Assembly (NCBI GenBank): GCA_964343305.1
Contig: CAYFJO010000551.1
Span: 1-6,720, forward strand
Length of the DNA stretch: 6,720 bases
Source of the DNA: CAYFJO01 sp964343305
Lineage (GTDB): Bacteria > Planctomycetota > Planctomycetia > Pirellulales > Pirellulaceae
Reading direction: 5' to 3'
Shown here: piece by piece, positions 1-5,748 of the stretch
Layout of the letters: the number at the start of each line of letters is the position of its first letter
Position numbering within the stretch: position 1 is the stretch's first letter
Notes under the pieces: model-generated
The model's input: only the letters and a program-made list of their open reading frames with translations
Databases searched by the model: none
Told to the model about the DNA's origin: nothing
Program-made: the position numbers and the translations under genes

Positions 1-421
1 ATGCAAGTCGCCCGCCTCAACCTGTCCTGGATCCTTCAAGGCGAAGGAACCGGTGACGGTGATGTTCCGCAATGGGTCCGGCCCTGATTGCCCCAAGTCA
101 TGTCCTGTCGTGCAATGTTGTTCGAGAGCGTCAGTGCATGATGCGGGCTTTTGGTGGCCTCGAACGATTGCGTTCATGACCAATGACGAATTGGTCCTGC
201 ATCAGAATCGTGTCCGCTAAGTTGGGGATTGAGCGGCACGGCGACCGTTGCACAAAGCGCGCAGCGCTCACTCTGTTGCTCGTCCTTCAGCCAGCAAGGT
301 AGAGGGGATGATGCCGTGGTTCTGCGCAGAATTGGCAAGTGTGGGGTGAAAGAACCCGCGATTGATGGACCCGTATCAGGCCCGCTTGCGCAAATCAACA
401 GAGATTCGCGGCACCTCAACT
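1..421. other. Left-edge stretch without an assignable gene
   Basis: I find no recognisable protein or RNA gene here. Several short frames are open at once, as is common in G/C-rich DNA. One minus-strand frame runs from an ATG at 177-175 through the left edge (59 codons, including GPDPLRNITVTGSF). A plus-strand frame is open from 2 to a TAA at 218-220, a minus-strand frame covers 419-174 and a plus-strand frame 229-423. None has a clear ribosome binding site, a known motif or a length that would decide between them. The minus-strand frame at 177-1 reads most like protein and could be the first part of a gene continuing outside the window, but I would not call it. The stretch may also be eroded remnant sequence beside the accessory operon. 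Confidence 0.4.
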
Positions 422-523
422 AATGAGACACGTCAGGAATTCGAGCCAGGATGGGTTACATGTTTCAATTAGGATTCGCTTCTGAGCTTTGAAGACGGAC
501 AATTCTATAGGCGCCCCCCATTT

Positions 524-552
524 CTGACCTTCTTATCGTGTGTTTGTACATT
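524..552 (+). promoter_or_regulatory. Possible sigma70-like promoter for the Rad50/Mre11-like operon
   Basis: CTGACC at 524-529 and TACATT at 547-552 are separated by 17 bases. Each matches the -35 (TTGACA) and -10 (TATAAT) consensus at four of six positions. The pair lies about 110 bases upstream of the ATG chosen for the first operon gene, in the most A/T-rich part of the left region. The match is modest and planctomycete promoters are poorly characterised, so this is only a candidate. Confidence 0.22.
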
Positions 553-563
553 ATCACCAAGTA

Positions 564-580
564 GTGACCAAACGTGTCAC
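564..580. repeat. Small inverted repeat, possible operator
   Basis: GTGAC at 564-568 and GTCAC at 576-580 are perfect inverted arms around a 7-base spacer. The repeat lies 12 bases downstream of the candidate -10 element and 81 bases before the first operon gene, where a repressor could block transcription. The arms are only 5 bases long, so chance is a real alternative. Confidence 0.25.
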
Positions 581-661
581 ACGGGTCGCGAAGAATTTGT
601 TATGTTGTTGCTTGGCAGCATCGCTGAACGACGATTAACGGATTCTTTGTCGAGATGTCGC

Positions 662-1993
662 ATGATTCGACGGATCAAACTCTCTAATTTCATGTCCCAC
701 AAGGACACGGTGATTGAGCCTGCCGAGGGGCTAACTATCTTGGCAGGGCAAAATAACTGTGGCAAATCTGCCGTTGTCGCTGCGTTGCAGATTATATGTG
801 GCAACGCCTGTGGCGATTATATGGTTCGGCACGGGGAAAAAGAGTGTGTGATTGAAGTCGAAACTAATGAGGGGCATGTAGTTCAATGGCGGCGCAAGGC
901 TAAGGCTGTCACCTACACACTCAATGGTCGAGAAGTAAGCCGACTAAAAAACTCCATTCCTGATGATCTTCACGATTTGCTTCGCCTACCGGTCGTTGAA
1001 GCCGATGGTGACGATTTCGATATCCACTTCGGCGAACAGAAGAAACCGATCTTCTTGTTGAATGATTCTCCGAGTCGACGAGCGACGTTCTTCGCCTCAT
1101 CTTCGGATGCGGTCAAATTGCTTGAGATGCAAAACGTTCATCGCCGCAAAATGCAGGATGCGAGTACGCGTGAACGCGATCTATCAAAACGCGAGGGGCA
1201 ACTCAAAACTCGACTTGAACGGCTTGAACCGGTTGAAAAGCTTGAGCCGCAACTTGAGCAACTTGAAAAGCAGTATGCGGATCTCACGGCTAACGATGAA
1301 CAACGTCGCAACCTAAAGAAGCTGATTCAACGGTTGGATGAAGCATCAAAACTAGTGAGCCAACGGTCGAACGAAACGAAGACACTTTGTGGACTTCAGC
1401 AGCCACCGGCCATACATGACACGACTGGGCTCCGTGATGCAATTCGGCAAACCAAACGGCTTGCGAACCAAATCGAATTGAATCGAGAATTTCAAGTTGC
1501 TTCGTCGCCACTCGCCGAACCGCCAACGGTTTCTGATACACAGCGACTGTCGCAGTTGATCAACGAAATTTCGGTGGGGGGCTTGCGAATCCAGCAGCAA
1601 TCATCGCGATGCGAGGCGTTGGCCAGTGTTGAAGGTCCACCAAAGCTGAATGATCTGTCTCGAATTGAAGACTTAATCGCTCGCTATGATGTGATCTCAC
1701 GCAGAGTCGCGGAAACAGGATACGAGCAGACAATCCTTTCCGACGTGGTTCAACTTCCGGCGTTCAATGATACGAGTGGATTATTGGCGACGATTTCTCA
1801 AATGAAAAAAGCCCAAGAGGCGATGACAACCAGTGAGTTGAAAGTTCAAGCAAACCGGGAATCATTGACCGAGGCCGAACATGATTTGCTTCACCGAGCC
1901 GAAGACCTGGAAACGTGCCCTGTCTGTGGGCAGGATTTCGATCCCGACAAACTGATCGCGTCAGCGGCGATCCGCGCGGGAGACGCCAAATGA
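662..1993 (+). CDS. Rad50/SbcC-like ATPase, N-terminal half only, ending at a zinc hook
   Basis: This 443-residue protein matches the N-terminal half of the SMC-like Rad50/SbcC DNA-repair ATPases. Seen in sequence: residues 1-12 form the typical beta-strand start (MIRRIKLSNFMSH); Walker A is GQNNCGKS at 29-36; HFGEQ at about 122-126 is a plausible Q-loop, followed by FLLNDSP at 131-137. A charged coiled coil runs from about 150 to 415 and includes tandem 39-residue units. CPVCG at 419-423 matches the Rad50 zinc hook, and the protein ends 20 residues later. Rad50 normally continues with a returning coil and a lobe holding the ABC signature and Walker B; neither is present. I chose ATG 662 because the conserved strand begins there; an in-frame ATG at 602 would add 20 unlikely residues. 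The stop overlaps the nuclease gene by ATGA, implying translational coupling. It probably tethers DNA ends for the nuclease and needs a partner to complete its ATPase site. Confidence 0.85.
   Translation: MIRRIKLSNFMSHKDTVIEPAEGLTILAGQNNCGKSAVVAALQIICGNACGDYMVRHGEKECVIEVETNEGHVVQWRRKAKAVTYTLNGREVSRLKNSIPDDLHDLLRLPVVEADGDDFDIHFGEQKKPIFLLNDSPSRRATFFASSSDAVKLLEMQNVHRRKMQDASTRERDLSKREGQLKTRLERLEPVEKLEPQLEQLEKQYADLTANDEQRRNLKKLIQRLDEASKLVSQRSNETKTLCGLQQPPAIHDTTGLRDAIRQTKRLANQIELNREFQVASSPLAEPPTVSDTQRLSQLINEISVGGLRIQQQSSRCEALASVEGPPKLNDLSRIEDLIARYDVISRRVAETGYEQTILSDVVQLPAFNDTSGLLATISQMKKAQEAMTTSELKVQANRESLTEAEHDLLHRAEDLETCPVCGQDFDPDKLIASAAIRAGDAK
1403..1870 (+). repeat. Four tandem 39-residue protein repeats in the coiled arm
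   Basis: Within the Rad50-like protein, four consecutive units of exactly 39 residues (117 bases) start at 1403, 1520, 1637 and 1754. Each begins with a proline pair or LP (PPA, PPT, PPK, LPA). An Asp follows five residues after the first repeat position (HDTTGL, SDTQRL, NDLSRI, NDTSGL), then a Leu or Ile four residues later and a helical tail. A weaker preceding unit is suggested by NLKKLIQRL, whose first Leu sits 39 residues before the equivalent Leu of the first clear unit. The DNA itself is diverged, so this is an old protein-level repeat, probably a chain of helices with regular proline kinks leading to the zinc hook. Confidence 0.75.
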
Positions 1994-3012
1994 ATCTCAC
2001 TTTCAAATCGACTCCTTATCGGGGACTTCTGTTGATCGGCGATCCGCATCTGGAAGGCCGCGTCCCCGGCTTTCGCAAAGATGACTACCCTCGCACGATT
2101 TTGAATAAGTTGCGTTGGTGCTTGGATTACGCCGCTCGCGAGCGTCTGTTGCCGTGCATTCTCGGCGACCTGTTTCACCTTCCTCGTGACAACCCGAATT
2201 GGTTGCTCGTGAAATTAATCCAAATGCTGGACCAAGAGATCGTCGCGATCTACGGCAATCACGACGTTCACGAAAACCAGATCAACGAACACGACAGCAT
2301 GAGCGTCGTCTCGCAAGTTGGACGTTTCCGTTTGCTTCAAGACGACAGTCTTTTTTCCGGCTTAATGAAGACACGCCCCGTGGTGATCGGCGGAACGCCG
2401 TGGGGCCAGGCATTGCCGGAGCGTTTTGAATGCGAAGGATGGACTCCTTCGTCCGATCAAGAGACGCAATCGTTGTTCCTCGACGAGCCTGCCGAGACCG
2501 AGAAGGAAAATGATGCGCCGCTCGTGTTTTGGTTGACGCACCACGATCTTCGTATGCCGGGCAATGAAGACCTTGGCCGATTCAAGCCTGTCGAATTGCC
2601 AGGAATCGACGTGGTCATCAACGGCCATATCCACAGTCGTCTCGATCCAGTTCAGGCGGGCAAAACGCTTTGGCTTACACCTGGAAACATTAGCCGTCGC
2701 GCCCGAAGTGACGCCAATCGACAGCACACCCCATCGACGCTGCGGATCAACATCGATGCCGATGCCTGCAATTACGAATACATCGAGGTCCCGCATCTGC
2801 CGTTCGAGGAAGTGTTCCATGAGGCACTTGTCGAACAAGACGAAAACGAACTTGGCCCGTCAGCATTCATTGCAGGCTTAGCCGAATTACAGGCACGACG
2901 AACGGACACTGGTGAAGGATTGACCGCCTTCCTCGCCCGCAATCTTGAACAATTCGACGACGACGTCGCAAAGGAAATTCGAACTCTCGCACACGAGGCG
3001 ACCAATGTCTGA
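1990..3012 (+). CDS. Mre11/SbcD-like metallophosphoesterase (DNA nuclease subunit)
   Basis: This 340-residue cytoplasmic protein carries all the metal-binding motifs of the calcineurin-like phosphoesterases in order: D18-x-H20 (GDPHLEG), GDLFH at 59-63, GNHD at 89-92, THH at 183-185 and GHIH at 212-215, followed by TPGN at 230-233. The GDLFH form and the position next to a Rad50-like ATPase point to the Mre11/SbcD exonuclease group, which binds two Mn ions and processes DNA ends. SbcD is usually longer (about 400 residues), so the C-terminal capping region is short here; a helical tail from about 270 to 335 may bind the ATPase coil base. The start is set by the ATGA overlap with the ATPase gene and by GGGAG at 1978-1982, seven bases upstream. 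The frame is intact with no missing catalytic residue, so the nuclease may still be active although downstream genes are damaged. Confidence 0.88.
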   Translation: MNLTFKSTPYRGLLLIGDPHLEGRVPGFRKDDYPRTILNKLRWCLDYAARERLLPCILGDLFHLPRDNPNWLLVKLIQMLDQEIVAIYGNHDVHENQINEHDSMSVVSQVGRFRLLQDDSLFSGLMKTRPVVIGGTPWGQALPERFECEGWTPSSDQETQSLFLDEPAETEKENDAPLVFWLTHHDLRMPGNEDLGRFKPVELPGIDVVINGHIHSRLDPVQAGKTLWLTPGNISRRARSDANRQHTPSTLRINIDADACNYEYIEVPHLPFEEVFHEALVEQDENELGPSAFIAGLAELQARRTDTGEGLTAFLARNLEQFDDDVAKEIRTLAHEATNV

Positions 3013-3166
3013 AACAGAACAAACAACGGACAAGCAATCGATCGAGCAACTTACCGAGCGATACAACTCGCTCAACACAAAAAAGATCCAAGCCGAAACA
3101 AATCTCAAAAACGCTGAGAAGCAACTGGCCGATTTGAAGAAAGAGGCTCGCAAGCAATACGACTAG
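3005..3166 (+). CDS. Small coiled-coil protein, upstream part of a frameshifted gene
   Basis: This 53-residue frame starts within the nuclease gene (8-base overlap) with GAGG at 2995-2998, six bases upstream, so it belongs to the same operon. After a polar N-terminus (about 12 residues) it is one charged helix with heptad-like spacing of Leu, Tyr and Ile (IEQLTERYNSL, NAEKQLADLKKEA) and no catalytic motif. It stops at TAG 3164-3166. Helical coiled-coil sequence resumes at once in the -1 frame (GAT at 3166, DELKKMLKKMESENEQ) and runs to 3306. The two parts together would make a roughly 100-residue coiled-coil protein, so I regard this as the N-terminal half of a broken or misread gene. Small coiled-coil proteins beside phage SbcCD-like genes could be arm partners, but the function is unknown. 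Confidence 0.6.
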   Translation: MSETEQTTDKQSIEQLTERYNSLNTKKIQAETNLKNAEKQLADLKKEARKQYD

Positions 3167-3306
3167 ATGAGTTAAAGAAGATGCTGAAAAAGATGGAATC
3201 CGAAAATGAACAAAAACGCGCGGACTATCAGGCGTCACTCGACAAGATCGAAGGAGACCTGAGCAAGGTCGAAGAGACCTACGCTGTTGCTGCGGACGAG
3301 AGTTAG
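3166..3306 (+). pseudogene. Downstream part of the frameshifted coiled-coil gene
   Basis: This is open in the -1 frame relative to the preceding piece, from GAT 3166 to TAG 3304-3306 (46 residues). The sequence is strongly helical and charged (DELKKMLKKMESENEQKR, then DKIEGDLSKVEETY) and has the same character as the upstream 53 residues. If translated on its own it could start at ATG 3181 and give 41 residues, but only a poor purine run (AAGAAG) directly abuts that ATG. Shifting back one base after GAC 3161-3163 would read QYD-L-DELKKM with no interruption. There is no canonical X-XXY-YYZ slippery heptamer at the site. A one-base deletion, real or from sequencing, is the simplest explanation. 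Confidence 0.55.
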
Positions 3307-3318
3307 GAGCTTGGCCAG

Positions 3319-3465
3319 ATGGATATGACTTTACCGCTTTCACCGCCAACCAAGGCAAGAGAGCGATTTGTAAAACTCGATGCCATACGAGAGCAGACTA
3401 AAGTCGAGTTGGCCGAGGTCGCCGCCAAATCGGCGGAATACGGCCGCCCCCGATCGTCGAAATAG
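3319..3465 (+). pseudogene. 5' remnant of a fourth operon gene, possibly the C-terminal half of a split Rad50
   Basis: The ATG at 3319 is preceded by AGGAG at 3305-3309, nine bases away, which overlaps the stop of the previous gene. This is one of the best ribosome binding sites in the window. The first ~40 residues look coding: a short polar, proline-bearing start (MDMTLPLSPPTKA) followed by a charged helix (ERFVKLDAIREQTKVELAEV). At about 3438 the sequence changes into the reverse complement of the neighbouring secreted-protein gene, so the last eight codons (GRPRSSK and nearby) are not original and the TAG at 3463-3465 is incidental. As I recall, in phage-type split SbcC operons a downstream gene begins with such a coil and continues into the lobe with signature and Walker B, which gene 1 lacks. 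Only the coil start survives, so this identity is inference. Confidence 0.45.
3411..3445. repeat. Nested inverted repeat at the gene-fusion junction
   Basis: CCGCC (3422-3426) and GGCGG (3432-3436) form a 5-bp stem around AAATC. Outside them GGCCG (3411-3415) and CGGCC (3441-3445) are a second pair of inverted arms. The inferred breakpoint between the truncated operon gene and the truncated minus-strand gene lies inside this structure, near 3438. It could act as a weak convergent terminator or mark the recombination point; the G/C-rich composition makes chance arms likely. Confidence 0.3.
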
Positions 3466-4302
3466 CCCCACCCGTCGTCCGGAAACTCACCACTCGTCAT
3501 GTCACCCGCCGCGAAGTCGTTGCTCGGAAACCAGCGTTCGCATTCAGGGCACTGCACCTTTAGCGGATGCTTCTCGCGGTCCAGCAACCACGGGTAGAAA
3601 GCAGACCGACCTTCAAAGATCTTGATTCCGCAAACCGGACAGCCTTTTGCCGGCGGCTTGTCGTTGGGTCGATAAACCGGATTGTTGACATAGGCCGCTC
3701 GCGGAATCGCAGTGCTCGGCAGGGAGTGAAACAGTTTGTGAAGATCCTGGACCTGCGTCAGCGCGTCTCTGGCGTGCCCTTTCAAATTGCGGCTGAAACT
3801 CTCTCGCTGCCGCTGGAGTTCCTCGCGCGTGAGAAAACTCAGACCGCGTTTCATTTCGTCAATGCCGTCGATAGGAAACAAACGCGGCAGTTTTAACTTG
3901 CCGGTCCATGCCGAGCCAGACGTGATCTCGCGCTCAAACCGCTCGTTCAAAACTTCTTCCCACGAAAGCACACGTAGCGGCAGAGCGAGTTTGTGTTCGG
4001 CGGACTTGAATACAAGTGCTTCACTCTTAACAGGTGCGGTGGCCCGAAAGTAGAAACGCTGTGTCGTATCTCCTGACTTGAACGGCCACCGATCGAGCAA
4101 CGTGAGCTGCTTCGGCACCGTCACATCCAGGCGTCCGCAATCATCAGGAGTCTCGATAACAATCCGTGTCCATTGTCCAACGATCCAGAAGGTCGGCTTC
4201 TGAATTACCTTGAGTTCGGAAGCGACAACACCGGAGTTCCCGTAACTGAGTAATACAAGACATGTCGCAACAACGATGCCTGTTCGAAGCTGGTTTGTTC
4301 GA

Positions 4303-5556
4303 TCAATCACGGATGCAAAACAGATGCTTGTGAGTTCGTATGAAAAGCTCGCCATCCGAAAAGGCCGGAGTGGCATTGGTGGTTTCGCCAAGTGCGTTGC
4401 TGGCGACTTCGTCAAGTTTGTCTGGATTGGGTCGTATCACGTGAGTCGTTCCGCGTTGCGTTGTCACGTACAAGTGGTCGGCGGCATAGATGATCGATGC
4501 CCACGTGTCGCCGCTTGGTGTGCGAGTTTGCCATTTGACTTCACCAGTCCGAGGGTCCATGCACTCGGTTGTCCCTGGCCCGAAATTGGCGGTGAAAATG
4601 TGGCCATCCACAAAGACGCCGGTGCCGATTCGCTGAGGGTTTCTTTTGCTGACATGCCACAACCGGTTTGCTTCCGTCACGTCGCCGCTTCCGCCGAGCT
4701 TGTAACCGAGCCGCGGTCCGTGAAACCCACCCATCGCAATACCCATGTCGCCCGCGATGATCGGCGATGTATAGATCAGATCCTGTCGGCCAGGGATTCC
4801 GCCAACCGTCCAGAGAATCTTGCCGTCGTTCGGCTCGTATGCGACCACGTGAGTGGGCAGGTTGTTGATGAGTTGATCCGACCCATCAAATCGCACGACA
4901 ACCGGTGTGCTATACGACGCGACCTCGCGCGGCTTCTGTCCCGCGTTGCCGCCTGCTTCTTTCGTTTGCCAAGTGGTTTCTCCAGTCGCCAAATCAAAAG
5001 CCATCATGGCTTGATTCACACCCGGCCCGAAACTCAAAATCACCTTGTCGCGAGAGATGATTGGCGAAGAAGCATAGCCTAGAAAATGGTCAATCGCTCC
5101 CAGGTCGCGCGGCCACATCTCGTTACCATCAAAGTCATAACAATGGAGCCCGGCCGACCCGTGCCAAACGACGACACGTTTGCCGTCGGTCACTGGCGTG
5201 GACCCATCGTACGGATTCGTCTTGTGGGTCTTGTCGATCTTGTCATACGCAATACTTCGAGTCCAAACCTTGCGGCCGTCGGTCCGGTCGTAACACACCA
5301 GTCCACGTTTCCGTCCCCGGTCAGAAGCAATATGCAAAAAGACTCGGCCGCCGCTGACGATCGGACTGCTGTTGCCTGGTGATGAAAGCGGCACTTTCCA
5401 TTTCACATTGGTGTCAGCGTCCCAACGAATTGGCGCACGCTTTTCACTTGATTTGCCGTCACCATTTGGACCACGAAACGCCGGCCAGTCATCCGCCGTC
5501 ACGAACCGACTCGTTAACAAGACAACAAAGGCAATGATCAAGTTTGTCCGCCACAT
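4303..5556 (-). CDS. Secreted PQQ-type beta-propeller repeat protein
   Basis: This complete 417-residue protein has a clear signal peptide (MWRTNLIIAFVVLLTSRF, cut after VTA at residue 21) followed by DDWPAFRGPNGDG, the usual mature N-terminus of planctomycete PQQ-like propeller proteins. Seen in sequence: blade motifs recur, such as SSPGNSSPIVSGGRVFLH, LVCYDRTDGRKVWT, GLHCYDFDGNEMW, MAFDLATGETTWQT, VAYEPNDGKILWT, CMDPRTGEVKWQT and a final blade with TPAFSDGELFIRTHKHLF. The repeated [AV]-x-D-x-x-[TD]-G-[EK]-x-x-W pattern is the hallmark of the PQQ/BamB-like fold. Such proteins are exported and act as binding or scaffold proteins; no alcohol-dehydrogenase catalytic residues are evident and an enzymatic role should not be assumed. 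It is the first gene of a two-gene minus-strand operon with the truncated secreted protein. A weak GAGG lies 11 or so bases before the ATG. The frame is undamaged. Confidence 0.88.
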   Translation of the reverse strand: MWRTNLIIAFVVLLTSRFVTADDWPAFRGPNGDGKSSEKRAPIRWDADTNVKWKVPLSSPGNSSPIVSGGRVFLHIASDRGRKRGLVCYDRTDGRKVWTRSIAYDKIDKTHKTNPYDGSTPVTDGKRVVVWHGSAGLHCYDFDGNEMWPRDLGAIDHFLGYASSPIISRDKVILSFGPGVNQAMMAFDLATGETTWQTKEAGGNAGQKPREVASYSTPVVVRFDGSDQLINNLPTHVVAYEPNDGKILWTVGGIPGRQDLIYTSPIIAGDMGIAMGGFHGPRLGYKLGGSGDVTEANRLWHVSKRNPQRIGTGVFVDGHIFTANFGPGTTECMDPRTGEVKWQTRTPSGDTWASIIYAADHLYVTTQRGTTHVIRPNPDKLDEVASNALGETTNATPAFSDGELFIRTHKHLFCIRD

Positions 5557-5748
5557 CGCGTCAATCGCCTCGCAGAAAATGGGCTGTTTGTCCCGACATT
5601 AGAACACTTGCTGGGAAGCGACTCGTTGCAAGTCACTGTCGGAAGCAGTTAAGGTAGGCAAAAGGTCTGTTTTCGACATTAAAGCAGGAGTCAATTGCCC
5701 CTGCAACTAATTGGCCATACACGGCCATCACGTTACTTCACACGGAAT
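5557..5748. promoter_or_regulatory. Divergent intergenic region
   Basis: This 192-bp gap separates the minus-strand propeller gene from the plus-strand dehydrogenase-domain gene, so both promoters should lie here. I see no convincing -35/-10 pair. Small repeats are present: CGACATTA occurs at 5594-5601 and again at 5674-5681, exactly 80 bases apart, and GGCCAT occurs at 5713-5718 and 5723-5728, one helical turn apart and just upstream of the plus-strand start. Either could bind a regulator, but they are short enough to occur by chance. Confidence 0.4.

Larger units (their letters stand above)
3303..4310 (-). pseudogene. Truncated secreted protein with two CxxC pairs, tentatively heparinase II/III-like
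   Basis: About 291 genuine residues run from a GTG at 4310-4308 to about 3438; the remaining 44 codons, down to the stop at 3305-3303, are antisense to the coiled-coil operon and not original. The GTG overlaps the stop of the upstream PQQ-propeller gene by 8 bases (GTGATTGA), so the two were translated together; in-frame ATGs at 4415, 4376 and 4355 would lie deep inside that gene. The GTG gives a signal peptide: basic residues, hydrophobic GIVVATCLVLLSYG, and a likely cut after VVAS. Cysteine pairs CPVC (224-227) and CPEC (254-257) flank YPWLLD and precede FPSNDF and a DDGWGY segment, probably one zinc-binding site. This segment resembles the N-terminal part of large planctomycete heparinase II/III-like lyases, from memory; the catalytic part is missing. 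It is probably non-functional. Confidence 0.6.

Noticed and set aside
602..661. A 20-residue N-terminal extension of the Rad50-like protein from ATG 602
   Set aside because: The family starts with the beta-strand at MIRRIKLSNF, which is encoded from 662. The extension has no ribosome binding site and no family-like residues.
1403..1870. The regular 117-base spacing as a CRISPR-like or satellite DNA array
   Set aside because: Only amino-acid positions are conserved; the DNA of the units differs and lies inside an intact reading frame.
2362..2838. A 158-codon minus-strand frame inside the nuclease gene
   Set aside because: It is antisense to a frame with all five metallophosphoesterase motifs and shows no protein family features.
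3158..3170. Programmed -1 ribosomal frameshift in the coiled-coil gene
   Set aside because: There is no slippery heptamer at or just before the TAG and no obvious downstream structure, so a one-base error or mutation is simpler. It cannot be fully excluded.
2867..3358. A 163-codon minus-strand frame across the end of the nuclease and coiled-coil genes
   Set aside because: It mirrors charged-helix coding sequence (runs of Leu, Ser and Phe opposite Lys and Glu codons) and has no motif or start signal.
3610..3645. The CPVCG in the truncated secreted protein read as a second zinc hook
   Set aside because: The pair CPVC/CPEC sits in a signal-peptide-bearing protein with no coiled coil and is a different zinc-ribbon-like setting. 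The identical five residues are coincidence.
4276..5082. A 268-codon plus-strand frame
   Set aside because: It is antisense to the PQQ-propeller gene, whose blade motifs are clear; it is a mirror frame.
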